A DNA stretch of 40,174 nucleotides, from the NCBI GenBank assembly GCA_014190675.1, contig BJGT01000014.1, positions 1 to 40,174 of the forward strand, written 5' to 3'. Source of the stretch: Comamonadaceae bacterium. Lineage in GTDB: Bacteria; Pseudomonadota; Gammaproteobacteria; Burkholderiales; Burkholderiaceae_C. The translations under genes and the position numbers were made by a program. This document shows positions 23,950 to 30,837 of this stretch, one piece after another; the stretch's first letter is position 1, and each line of letters begins with the position of its first letter. Below the pieces are notes generated by a model. That model made no database searches. It was given only the letters and a program-made list of their open reading frames with translations, and was not told the DNA's origin.

Positions 23950-25073
23950 ACACCAGCCTCCAGTAACTCAAGCTCATCGGAACCCATCGAGATCCCCAGC
24001 CCGGGGCTGGCCGGCGCGGTAAGCTGCCCTTCGGAAAGACGCCAACCTCCCGCCCAGAGTAGATTACGCAAACCGTCATGCATCAAGTGGAACTCTAGTC
24101 CGTCGCACAAACTGGGGCCCATTCCTGCGCCTAGATGCGCGGCAGCAGCCATGGCCACAGCCGAAGCAGCACAGTGCAATGTCACTTTGCGGCGGTAAGT
24201 GTGGGCTAATGCTGCAAGTTGCAGCCCCCCGGTCAAGCCGCCCGCAATCGCAACGTCGTATTGGAGGTAATCAATGACGTCGGCTTGCAGCATTCTCAAC
24301 ATCAAGTCGCGGTCGTCACTCAACTCTGGCCCTGCCAAACTGAGGCCGGTGGCACAGGCAACTTTGCCCCAACCGACAACATCGTGCATAGCAGTTGGCG
24401 CCTCAAGAAAGTGAAGGTCGAATGGCGCCATGGCTTTGCCCAGCTCAATGGCTGAGGCAACGGTCGGAGAAAACATGGCATCGACCATCAGCGGGATTCC
24501 AGATCCGATCGCATCTCTGACTGCTGCAACTCTCTCGACATCTTCCATTAATGTGCCCGCAGCTGCCTTAATTTTGGCGCCAAGTAGCCCCATCGACTGA
24601 GCCGCTTTCATTTCCGCTGCCAAAGTGGATGGCGTGATGCCGACGCCAAACATGCCACCCGATGCGTAGACGGAGACCTTATTGCTGCTGCCTCCGAGTA
24701 GTTGGTAGCAGGGTAGGCCGCTGCGGCGCCCGAGCAAATCCCACAAGGCGATATCAATTGCAGATATTGCGATGGATCCAGCAGTGCCGCGCGCACTTAA
24801 AGCGAGTCGGTCCATCAGCGATTGGACAATCGCTCCTCTCTGGTCGGGATCGCGTCCAATGACATGTGGCGCGATTTCGTACTCAAGCATGGTTTGAGCA
24901 ACCTGCGGCGAGCCGCCGCCATCGCAATACATTTCGCCAAGCCCGGTCAGTCCACTTTGTGTCGTGAGCTCTACGAGAACATAGTTTTTACTGTGCCATG
25001 CGTGGCGAGTATTGCTGGCCTTGCCGTCATAACGGCGGGTCACGGTGCAGCATCTGATTCGCGTGATTCTCAT
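23934..25073 (-). CDS. Enolase-superfamily enzyme, mandelate racemase subgroup
   Basis: A 379-residue acid-sugar dehydratase or racemase. All key residues of the mandelate racemase subgroup are visible: Lys167-x-Lys169 (GAKIKA), metal ligands Asp198 (MVDAM), Glu224 (FLEAP) and Glu250 (AGPEL), and the Asp273/His300 dyad (QYDVA; VTLHCAAS). Each lies three residues later than in Pseudomonas putida mandelate racemase (164/166, 195, 221, 247, 270, 297), so the barrel is preserved almost residue for residue. It would abstract the proton next to a carboxylate. The usual DxN metal motif reads DAM here. It lies five bases after the Bug gene in one operon, suggesting that the imported acid is its substrate. 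Confidence 0.9.
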   Translation of the reverse strand: MRITRIRCCTVTRRYDGKASNTRHAWHSKNYVLVELTTQSGLTGLGEMYCDGGGSPQVAQTMLEYEIAPHVIGRDPDQRGAIVQSLMDRLALSARGTAGSIAISAIDIALWDLLGRRSGLPCYQLLGGSSNKVSVYASGGMFGVGITPSTLAAEMKAAQSMGLLGAKIKAAAGTLMEDVERVAAVRDAIGSGIPLMVDAMFSPTVASAIELGKAMAPFDLHFLEAPTAMHDVVGWGKVACATGLSLAGPELSDDRDLMLRMLQADVIDYLQYDVAIAGGLTGGLQLAALAHTYRRKVTLHCAASAVAMAAAAHLGAGMGPSLCDGLEFHLMHDGLRNLLWAGGWRLSEGQLTAPASPGLGISMGSDELELLEAGVCCED

Positions 25074-25078
25074 ATCTT

Positions 25079-26053
25079 TTATTCAACTTTAGCGCCAGAC
25101 TCTTTGACCAAAGGTGCCCATCGGCGTCCTTCAGACTCGATGAAAGAGCGAAATACGTCAGGCGTCGTAAACCAAGGCATTACGCCAGTCTTGGCTAAAC
25201 GTTCAATGTTGTGTGGTTGCTGAAGTGCAAAAGCGACGGCAGCATTAATGCGTTGAACGACTGCTTTTGGTGTACCTCGTGGCGCCAAAATGCCGTACCA
25301 GACGCCGGCGTCAAAATCTTGCAGTCCACTCTCTCTGAGTGGGCTGATTGAGGGTGCCAGCGGGGACCTGTTGGCCGTGCTGAGTCCGATTCCGATGAGC
25401 GCCCCGCTTTGGATGTGTTGAACGGCCGGTGGTAGGCCTACGATGCCCAGTTTGACATGGCCTGCAACAACGTCCAGCGTGGCGGGGCCGCCGCCTTTAT
25501 AGGGTACGTGAACAAATTCCGCCCCGCTGACTTTTTGCAATAGTGCGCCGGTAAGGTGCATGGGCGTTCCTTGGCCCGGTGTTGCAAAAGCGAGTCCGCC
25601 AGGGGTCTTGCGGGCGATTGCAAAGACTTCGTTCAGGTTTTTAGCGCCTAATGAAGGGTGCGCCACTATGACCCAAGGGAAAACTGCAACGCGTGCGATT
25701 GGCTCGAAGTCGCGCGTCGGATCAAAGGGCAACGAAGGGAAAAGAGTAACGTTGATGGCCAGCGGACCAATATCTCCAAACAGCAATGTATTGCCATCGG
25801 CGGGAGCCTTCGCCACCATTTCCGCAGCGACATTGCCGCCGGCACCTGGCCTCGCCTCGATCACGATGGTTTGCCCTAATTGCTTGGAGATATCGTCTGA
25901 CAGGATGCGAGCCATGATGTCAGACGCGCCACCAGGCGGGCCTGGGATGATCAGCCGAACCACTTTGTCTGCTTGTGCATTTGCTTGCGGTAGCAGGCTT
26001 AAAAGGCCAAGAGCGACTGCATAGTGATGAAAATTTCGTCTTGAGATAGCCAC
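25079..26053 (-). CDS. Bug/TctC-family periplasmic solute-binding protein
   Basis: A 324-residue receptor of the tripartite tricarboxylate transporter group, which is greatly expanded in Burkholderiales. Its signal peptide, MAISRRNFHHYAVALGLLSL ... PQANA-QA, has a twin-arginine-like SRRNF. The mature part shows the Bug motifs VVRLIIPGPPGGASDIMARI, VIEARPGAGGNVAAEMVAKA PADGNTLLFG, VHVPYKGGGPATLDVVAGHV and APRGTPKAVVQRINAAV. The start is GTG at 26053, preceded by AAGGAG; the nearby ATG is out of frame. No TctA/TctB membrane subunits are in the window, so it must share permeases encoded elsewhere. First gene of an operon with the racemase-like enzyme and the cytoplasmic binding-protein homologue; divergent from a LysR gene. 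Confidence 0.93.
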   Translation of the reverse strand: MAISRRNFHHYAVALGLLSLLPQANAQADKVVRLIIPGPPGGASDIMARILSDDISKQLGQTIVIEARPGAGGNVAAEMVAKAPADGNTLLFGDIGPLAINVTLFPSLPFDPTRDFEPIARVAVFPWVIVAHPSLGAKNLNEVFAIARKTPGGLAFATPGQGTPMHLTGALLQKVSGAEFVHVPYKGGGPATLDVVAGHVKLGIVGLPPAVQHIQSGALIGIGLSTANRSPLAPSISPLRESGLQDFDAGVWYGILAPRGTPKAVVQRINAAVAFALQQPHNIERLAKTGVMPWFTTPDVFRSFIESEGRRWAPLVKESGAKVE

Positions 26054-26137
26054 ATGTTTCTCCTTTTCAGATAGGTCTTAGCAAGTATTTGATGCCGTGA
26101 GCTGTGGGATGTCTAATATCGATAATCAGTTAAAGCA

Positions 26138-26143
26138 TATGAT
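26138..26143 (+). promoter_or_regulatory. -10-like element at the LysR start
   Basis: TATGAT ends six bases before the LysR ATG (26150), with no Shine-Dalgarno. It overlaps the short inverted repeat CATAT-N7-ATATG (26136-26152). The 96-base divergent gap is AT-rich and should carry both promoters and the LysR binding site. Confidence 0.35.
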
Positions 26144-26149
26144 TTTGAT

Positions 26150-27067
26150 ATGAGTAATAAACTGCGTCGAGACAGGCCTGATCTCAAGTTGTTCAGGTAT
26201 GTGATTGCGGTGGCCGATGAAAAAGGATTTGGCAAGGCTGCCGATCGTTTGGGCATCAGCCAGCCGCCGTTGTCGCAGCGCATCAGCGAATTCGAAAAAG
26301 TACTCGGGGTCAGGTTGTTTGATCGCTTGCCAAACGGAGCGGTACCGACTGCGGCTGGGCGGGTTTTTGTGCTGCAGGCCCGTACTGCGTTGCAAGAGGC
26401 GGATCGCGCGATGGCTTTGGCACGATCCGCATCAGTGGGCGAGGCTGGGGATATTTGTGTGGCCTTGGCTGGAGGTGCGATGTTTTCATTCCTGCCCAAA
26501 GTCTTGCGTGACTTTAATCACATGTATCCGGGCGTTCGGCTTTCGATTGTTAATCTATCGCCTGATGAGCAAATCAGACGCCTACAAGAGGGCGCAATTG
26601 ATGTCGGCTTCACCCGGATGGCACCGACTACTGCAGATGTCGGGCTGACAGTGGTTCATTCGGAAGCCTACGTGGCAGCATTGCCACGACATTTGCCTGG
26701 GTTTGATCGACCTACATTAAGTCTTAAGGAGTTGCGAGAGCTGCCATTTGTGATGTTTCAGCGCGAGGGGAGTGGTTTCTATCTAGAGGTACAAGCCCTT
26801 TGTTTGGCCAGTGGCTTTTTGCCTTCCATTGCCCAAGAGATAGCTCCCATGCATGCTGTTCTGGGCCTGGTGGACGCGGGTCAGGGTATCGCCGTTGTAC
26901 CTAGCTCTGCACACGTGATGGCGTTTCCAAATGTAGTTTACAAAGCGCTGCTAGGGCTTGAAAATTCGTCCAAACTCTATTTGGCTTGCCACCAAAGCAA
27001 GCGTTCTAAGGTGTGCGAAACATTCATTGCTTTCGCCAAATCACAAATTGGTGGGTTTGGTGTTTAA
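26150..27067 (+). CDS. LysR-family transcriptional regulator
   Basis: A 305-residue regulator. The N-terminal winged helix (about 8-68) reads DLKLFRYVIAVADEKGFGKA ADRLGISQPPLSQRISEFEK, then LGVRLFDRLPNGAVPTAAG, a standard LysR recognition region with SQPPLSQ. The C-terminal effector domain (about 95-300) has wording like the BenM/CatM group: LREGAIDVGF-like LQEGAIDVGFTR and LVDAGQGIAVVPSS. It is divergent from the Bug/racemase/binding-protein operon and most likely controls it in response to the imported acid. Codon use is visibly less GC-rich than in the flanks (32 G/C in the 60 bases 26161-26220, against 40 in 15001-15060), as for the rest of this module. Confidence 0.93.
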   Translation: MSNKLRRDRPDLKLFRYVIAVADEKGFGKAADRLGISQPPLSQRISEFEKVLGVRLFDRLPNGAVPTAAGRVFVLQARTALQEADRAMALARSASVGEAGDICVALAGGAMFSFLPKVLRDFNHMYPGVRLSIVNLSPDEQIRRLQEGAIDVGFTRMAPTTADVGLTVVHSEAYVAALPRHLPGFDRPTLSLKELRELPFVMFQREGSGFYLEVQALCLASGFLPSIAQEIAPMHAVLGLVDAGQGIAVVPSSAHVMAFPNVVYKALLGLENSSKLYLACHQSKRSKVCETFIAFAKSQIGGFGV

Positions 27068-27116
27068 GGCTGGTGGCTGCAGCGAATGACTTCCTGTACA
27101 AATCCATTTTTGAAAT

Positions 27117-27136
27117 GCTATTTTGTACAAAATAGC
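27117..27136. repeat. Perfect 20-bp palindrome
   Basis: GCTATTTTGTACAAAATAGC equals its own reverse complement. It is 50 bases after the LysR stop. A second TGTACA lies 29 bases away, centre to centre. It could be a terminator stem, a regulator site, or a short dispersed repeat; there is no promoter-facing gene start beside it. Confidence 0.6.
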
Positions 27137-27228
27137 TGGCAAAAATCTCAGGCTGAAGACGCTAGGGACCCGTTGCCTCCACGGCGTGCGCAGACATCTG
27201 AATCGACGTACTGAAGCACCGGACGAAG

Positions 27229-27254
27229 CGGCAACGCCCATTCGGCGATTGCCG
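27229..27254. terminator. Possible bidirectional terminator hairpin
   Basis: CGGCAA-CGCC and GGCG-TTGCCG pair around the loop CATTC with a single bulged A, between convergent genes. No T run is present. Confidence 0.35.
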
Positions 27255-27292
27255 GTTCTCGTCCAAGCGCAAGGCGCCATGGGCGGTACCCG

Positions 27293-28939
27293 TCAAACCG
27301 ACTGGAATGCCACCGTCTGCAAGCCAAAACTCTCCGCCGCCGCCACCGGCCAATGCTGGCTGTAAATCATCGGCAGGCCGCCCAGGTCGGGTTTGAGCAG
27401 GGCGCCTTCGGGCAGCTGGGTCAGGATCAGCTGCGCCAGCGAGCTAACCTTGTGGTCGCTGCCCCGGCGAACGATGTGGTGGGCGGTGATATCGCTCGGG
27501 TGCTGCAGGCCGGCGGCCTGCACCAGCTCTTGCAGCGCGTGCAGGGTTTGCTGATGGAAGTTGTAGACCCGAACCGCCTTGTCGGGCACCACCAGGGACC
27601 GCTGTCGCACAGGGTCCTGGGTGGTGACGCCGGTCGGGCATCGGCCGGTGTGGCAGCTCTGGGCTTGTATGCAGCCCAGCGCAAACATGAAGCCGCGCGC
27701 GCTGTTGCACCAGTCGGCGCCCAAGGCCATCATGCGGGCGATATCAAAGGCGCTCACCACCTTGCCGGCGCAGCCCAGGCGGATGCGCCCGCGCAAGCCG
27801 GCACCGCGCAGGGTGTTGTGAACCAGCAGCAGACCCTCTTGCAGCGGCGAGCCGACATGGTCAGTGAACTCTACTGGCGCCGCACCCGTGCCGCCCTCGG
27901 AGCCGTCGACCACAATGAAGTCTGGCGTGATGCCGCTGACCAACATGGCCTTGACCATGGCAAACCACTCCCAGGGGTGGCCGATGCACAGCTTGAAGCC
28001 GGTGGGCTTGCCGCCCGAGAGTTCGCGCAAACGCACGATGAACTGCATCATCTCCAGCGGCGTGGCAAAAGCGCTGTGTGCGGCCGGCGAAACACAATCC
28101 ACCCCCATTGGCACGCCCCGGGCAGCGGCGATTTCGGGCGTGACCTTGGGCCCCGGCAGCACGCCGCCGTGGCCCGGCTTGGCGCCCTGGCTGAGTTTGA
28201 GCTCAATGAGCTTCACCTGCGGATCGCGGGCGCTCTGGGCAAACTTCTCGGGGTCAAAGCTGCCGTCAGCATGGCGGCAGCCAAAGTAGCCCGAGCCGAT
28301 CTCCCAGACCAAATCACCGCCATGCACCCGGTGGTAGGCCGAGATCGAGCCTTCGCCGGTGTCATGCGCAAAGCTGCCGCGCCTGGCGCCAGCGTTAAGC
28401 GCCAAAATGGCATTGGCACTCAATGCCCCAAAGCTCATGGCCGAAATATTGAACACACTGGCGCTGTAAGGCTGGGCAGTTTCTGGGCCGATGGTGATGC
28501 GAAAGTCGTGGGTGGCCAGCTGGCTTGGTGCCACTGAATGGTTGATCCATTCGAAGCCAGGGGCCTGCACATCAAGCTGGGTACCAAACGGGCGTTTGTC
28601 GGATGCACCCTTGGCGCGCTGGTAAACCAGCGAGCGCTGTGAGCGTGAAAACGGCGCTGCCTCGTTGTCGCTTTCGATGAAATACTGCCGGATCTCGGGC
28701 CGAACGAACTCCAGCACAAAACGCAGATGACCGATCACCGGGTAGTTGCGCAGGATCGAGTGGTGGGTTTGCAGTAGGTCATTCACACCCAGTGCTACCA
28801 AACCGGCTGCGCCCAGGAGCAGGCTCCAACCCATGCCATAGACCAGCAGCAGAAACAGGCTCAGCAACAGCACCAAGACGCAACATGCCAGCGTGGCGTA
28901 GCGCAGCGCAAAGATGGCCTTGAGTCGGTGCAGCATCAT
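27293..28939 (-). CDS. FMN-binding glutamate-synthase-domain protein
   Basis: A 548-residue protein with two N-terminal membrane helices (about 12-55, LACCVLVLLLSLFLLL and WSLLLGAAGLVALGV) followed by a GltB-type FMN barrel. Seen motifs are FNISAMSFGALSANAILALN, KLSQGAKPGHGGVLPGPKVT, DFIVVDGSEGGTGAAPVEF, and GCIQAQSCHTGRCPTG, whose CX5CX4C cysteines match the 3Fe-4S site of glutamate synthase. The glutaminase domain and the GltD partner are absent, so it is one of the stand-alone GltS-domain oxidoreductases common in proteobacteria, whose substrate is not established. Start ATG 28939 follows AGGAG; the next codon is also ATG (28936). The longer frame is rejected. It lies 124 bases after the SDR gene. 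Confidence 0.9.
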   Translation of the reverse strand: MMLHRLKAIFALRYATLACCVLVLLLSLFLLLVYGMGWSLLLGAAGLVALGVNDLLQTHHSILRNYPVIGHLRFVLEFVRPEIRQYFIESDNEAAPFSRSQRSLVYQRAKGASDKRPFGTQLDVQAPGFEWINHSVAPSQLATHDFRITIGPETAQPYSASVFNISAMSFGALSANAILALNAGARRGSFAHDTGEGSISAYHRVHGGDLVWEIGSGYFGCRHADGSFDPEKFAQSARDPQVKLIELKLSQGAKPGHGGVLPGPKVTPEIAAARGVPMGVDCVSPAAHSAFATPLEMMQFIVRLRELSGGKPTGFKLCIGHPWEWFAMVKAMLVSGITPDFIVVDGSEGGTGAAPVEFTDHVGSPLQEGLLLVHNTLRGAGLRGRIRLGCAGKVVSAFDIARMMALGADWCNSARGFMFALGCIQAQSCHTGRCPTGVTTQDPVRQRSLVVPDKAVRVYNFHQQTLHALQELVQAAGLQHPSDITAHHIVRRGSDHKVSSLAQLILTQLPEGALLKPDLGGLPMIYSQHWPVAAAESFGLQTVAFQSV

Positions 28940-29063
28940 CAAACTCCTGAAGACCTCACCATAACAGACTGGGATGGCGACTGGGGCTCGCCCGGCTTCG
29001 GGCATTTTCCAAAACCGTCTCGGCTTGAAAGGCTGTGGTTCTCGCCTGCCCGGGCAGCGCGCC

Positions 29064-29792
29064 TCACCAAGGCAGGGCGCTGCCGTCGTGGTTGAAGAAA
29101 CCGCCCGAGTCAGCGGCTTGCAGCCCTCCGATCACGCCCAGCAGGCGCGCCGCCGCATGGTCTGGCGCTTGTACCTGCAAGCCGGTTTTGGCAAAGGGCG
29201 CGGACAGGGCGGTGGCCACTGTGCCCGGGTGCAGCGCCACGCACAGCGCCTGGGGCTGGCGCCGGCGCAGCTCGATGGCGGCGGTTCGCACCAGCTGGTT
29301 GAGCGCGGCCTTGCTGGCGCGGTAGCTGTACCAGCCGCCCAAGTGGTTGTCTCCGATGCTGCCGACCTTGGCGGACAGGGTGGCAAACACGGAACGTCCC
29401 TCACGCGGCAGCAGCGGCAAAAAATGCTTCATCAACAGCGCCGGCCCGATGGCGTTGATGGCAAAGGCCTGCGCCATCTGCACCGGGTCGAGTTGCTGCC
29501 AAGTCTTTTCGGGCTGCAGTCCCGGGCCATGCAGCAGGCCGGTGGCGTCGATCAGCAGCCGCAGCGGCAGACCCAGCCCAGCCACGTGGGCGGCGGCTTG
29601 GGCGATGCTGGTCTCGTCCTGCAGGTCAAGCGCTGTTTGGCTGTGGCGTGACAGCCCGAGCACCCGGGCAAAGCGGGCGTCTTGCTGCAGGCGTGTCAGC
29701 AGCGCCTCGCCAATGCCGCCGCTGGCGCCGATTACCAGCGCCAAGCCGCCAGTTGGCCAGGGGTGGGCGTTATGAGTTGGTGCATCATCCAT
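29064..29792 (-). CDS. Short-chain dehydrogenase/reductase (SDR, CsgA-like)
   Basis: A 242-residue NAD(P)-dependent Rossmann oxidoreductase. The dinucleotide motif is GASGGIG (22-28); the catalytic Tyr157-x3-Lys161 is in GGWYSYRASKAALN, with Ser140 or Ser145 (LSAKVGSI) as the third residue. The GGWYSYRASKAALN wording and C-terminal LHPGTVATALSAPFA place it in the CsgA/sniffer-like subgroup. It starts four bases after the hydrolase stop on the same strand, so both are co-transcribed. Substrate unknown. Confidence 0.9.
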   Translation of the reverse strand: MDDAPTHNAHPWPTGGLALVIGASGGIGEALLTRLQQDARFARVLGLSRHSQTALDLQDETSIAQAAAHVAGLGLPLRLLIDATGLLHGPGLQPEKTWQQLDPVQMAQAFAINAIGPALLMKHFLPLLPREGRSVFATLSAKVGSIGDNHLGGWYSYRASKAALNQLVRTAAIELRRRQPQALCVALHPGTVATALSAPFAKTGLQVQAPDHAAARLLGVIGGLQAADSGGFFNHDGSALPW

Positions 29793-29795
29793 AGA

Positions 29796-30740
29796 TCAGC
29801 CCATCCTCAGAGGCGTCAAAAACCCGGCCAGCGCCGCCGCTGTGGCCTCTGGCAACTCCTCCGGGATGAAGTGCCCGGCCGGCATGGCGTGGCCGCTGAC
29901 CTGGCCTGCGCACTGGGCCTGCCACAGCGCCAGCGGCTCAAACAGCCGCTGCACCACGCCGCGCTCGCCCCACAGCACCAGGGTGTCGCAGGCGATTTTT
30001 TCCCCTCGGGAGCGGCTCTCGCGGTCGTGCTCCAGGTCAATGCCGGCACTGGCCCGGTAGTCCTCGCAAAAGGCATGGATGGTGCCGGGCAGGACAAAGC
30101 AGCGCTCATACTCGGCCAGCGCCTGGGGCTCGATCTGTGCCAAGCCTCCGGTGCCCCAGCCGCCAAGCTTGTGGTGCAGGTAGGGCAGCGGGTTGCCGCC
30201 AATCATGGTCTCGGGCAGAGGTGCTGGCTGTATCAGGTGAAACCAGTGGTAGTAGGCTTTGGCAAAGGCCATGTCGGTGGCGGTGTACATGTCCAGGGTG
30301 GGTGCGATGTCGATTACGCACAGTTGGCTGACCCGGCTTGGGTGGTCCAGTGCCAGCCGGTGCGCCACCCGGCCGCCCCGGTCATGGCCGCAGACCGCGA
30401 AGCGTGCCACGCCCAGCGCATCCATCAAGTCAACCAGGTCTTGCGCCAGGGCGCGCTTGCTGTAGTTGCTGTGGTCGGGCAGGCCCGCCGGTTTGCTGGA
30501 GTCGCCATAGCCGCGAAGGTCTGGCATCACCAAATAAAAGTCCTGGGCCAGCCGGGCCGCTACCCGCTGCCACATGGCATGGGTCTGCGGGAAGCCGTGC
30601 AGCAGCAGCAGGGCCGGGCGGCCGTCGGGCGCGCCGCGTGGCACGCGGGCGTGCAGTGTGGCCTGCGGCAGCGCAAAGTCACGGCGCTCACAGCCATCAA
30701 ACCAGGGTGGGGACGTTGGCGGGCTGGGCATGTTAGACAT
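29796..30740 (-). CDS. Haloacetate (fluoroacetate) dehalogenase-like alpha/beta hydrolase
   Basis: A 314-residue alpha/beta-hydrolase with the complete residue set of fluoroacetate dehalogenase (EC 3.8.1.3): nucleophile Asp120 and carboxylate-binding Arg121 and Arg124 in GHDRGGRVAHR, acid Asp144, halide-pocket His165-Trp166 (YYHWFHL) and Tyr228 (CEDYR), and general base His290 (PAGHF). Each is ten residues later than in the Rhodopseudomonas enzyme RPA1163 (110, 111, 114, 134, 155, 156, 219 [nine], 280), so the active site is conserved. It would release halide from haloacetate to give glycolate. Early motifs are LLLLHGFPQTHAMW and MPDLRGYGDS. ATG 30740 or 30731 may be the start; neither has a strong ribosome site. 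Epoxide hydrolase activity is an alternative but fits the residues less well. Confidence 0.85.
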   Translation of the reverse strand: MSNMPSPPTSPPWFDGCERRDFALPQATLHARVPRGAPDGRPALLLLHGFPQTHAMWQRVAARLAQDFYLVMPDLRGYGDSSKPAGLPDHSNYSKRALAQDLVDLMDALGVARFAVCGHDRGGRVAHRLALDHPSRVSQLCVIDIAPTLDMYTATDMAFAKAYYHWFHLIQPAPLPETMIGGNPLPYLHHKLGGWGTGGLAQIEPQALAEYERCFVLPGTIHAFCEDYRASAGIDLEHDRESRSRGEKIACDTLVLWGERGVVQRLFEPLALWQAQCAGQVSGHAMPAGHFIPEELPEATAAALAGFLTPLRMG

Positions 30741-30794
30741 GTTGGATTTGGTGCTTAAAGGGTAGAGCCCTAAGGGTAGCGCACTGCAGCGATT

Positions 30795-30806
30795 AAGATC
30801 AATCTT
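30795..30806. promoter_or_regulatory. Short inverted repeat in divergent control region
   Basis: AAGAT-CA-ATCTT lies between the divergent hydrolase and 2-hydroxyacid dehydrogenase genes, 32 bases before the latter. AGGGTAG is also repeated nearby (30757-30763 and 30772-30778 approximately). Either could bind a shared regulator. Confidence 0.3.
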
Positions 30807-30837
30807 GAAACGCTAAAAACAAAAGGAGCTGGGCCCC

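Larger units (their letters stand above)
27068..27292. other. Intergenic region between convergent genes, end of the accessory module
   Basis: No gene is supported. The left part is AT-rich and holds a TGTACA (27095-27100) and the 20-bp palindrome (27117-27136). The right part returns to high GC and contains a hairpin (27229-27254). It may mark the border of the lower-GC module. Confidence 0.5.

Noticed and set aside
29682-30758. 358-codon plus-strand frame opposite the dehalogenase-like gene
   Set aside because: Antisense shadow; the minus strand carries the full catalytic set of a hydrolase.
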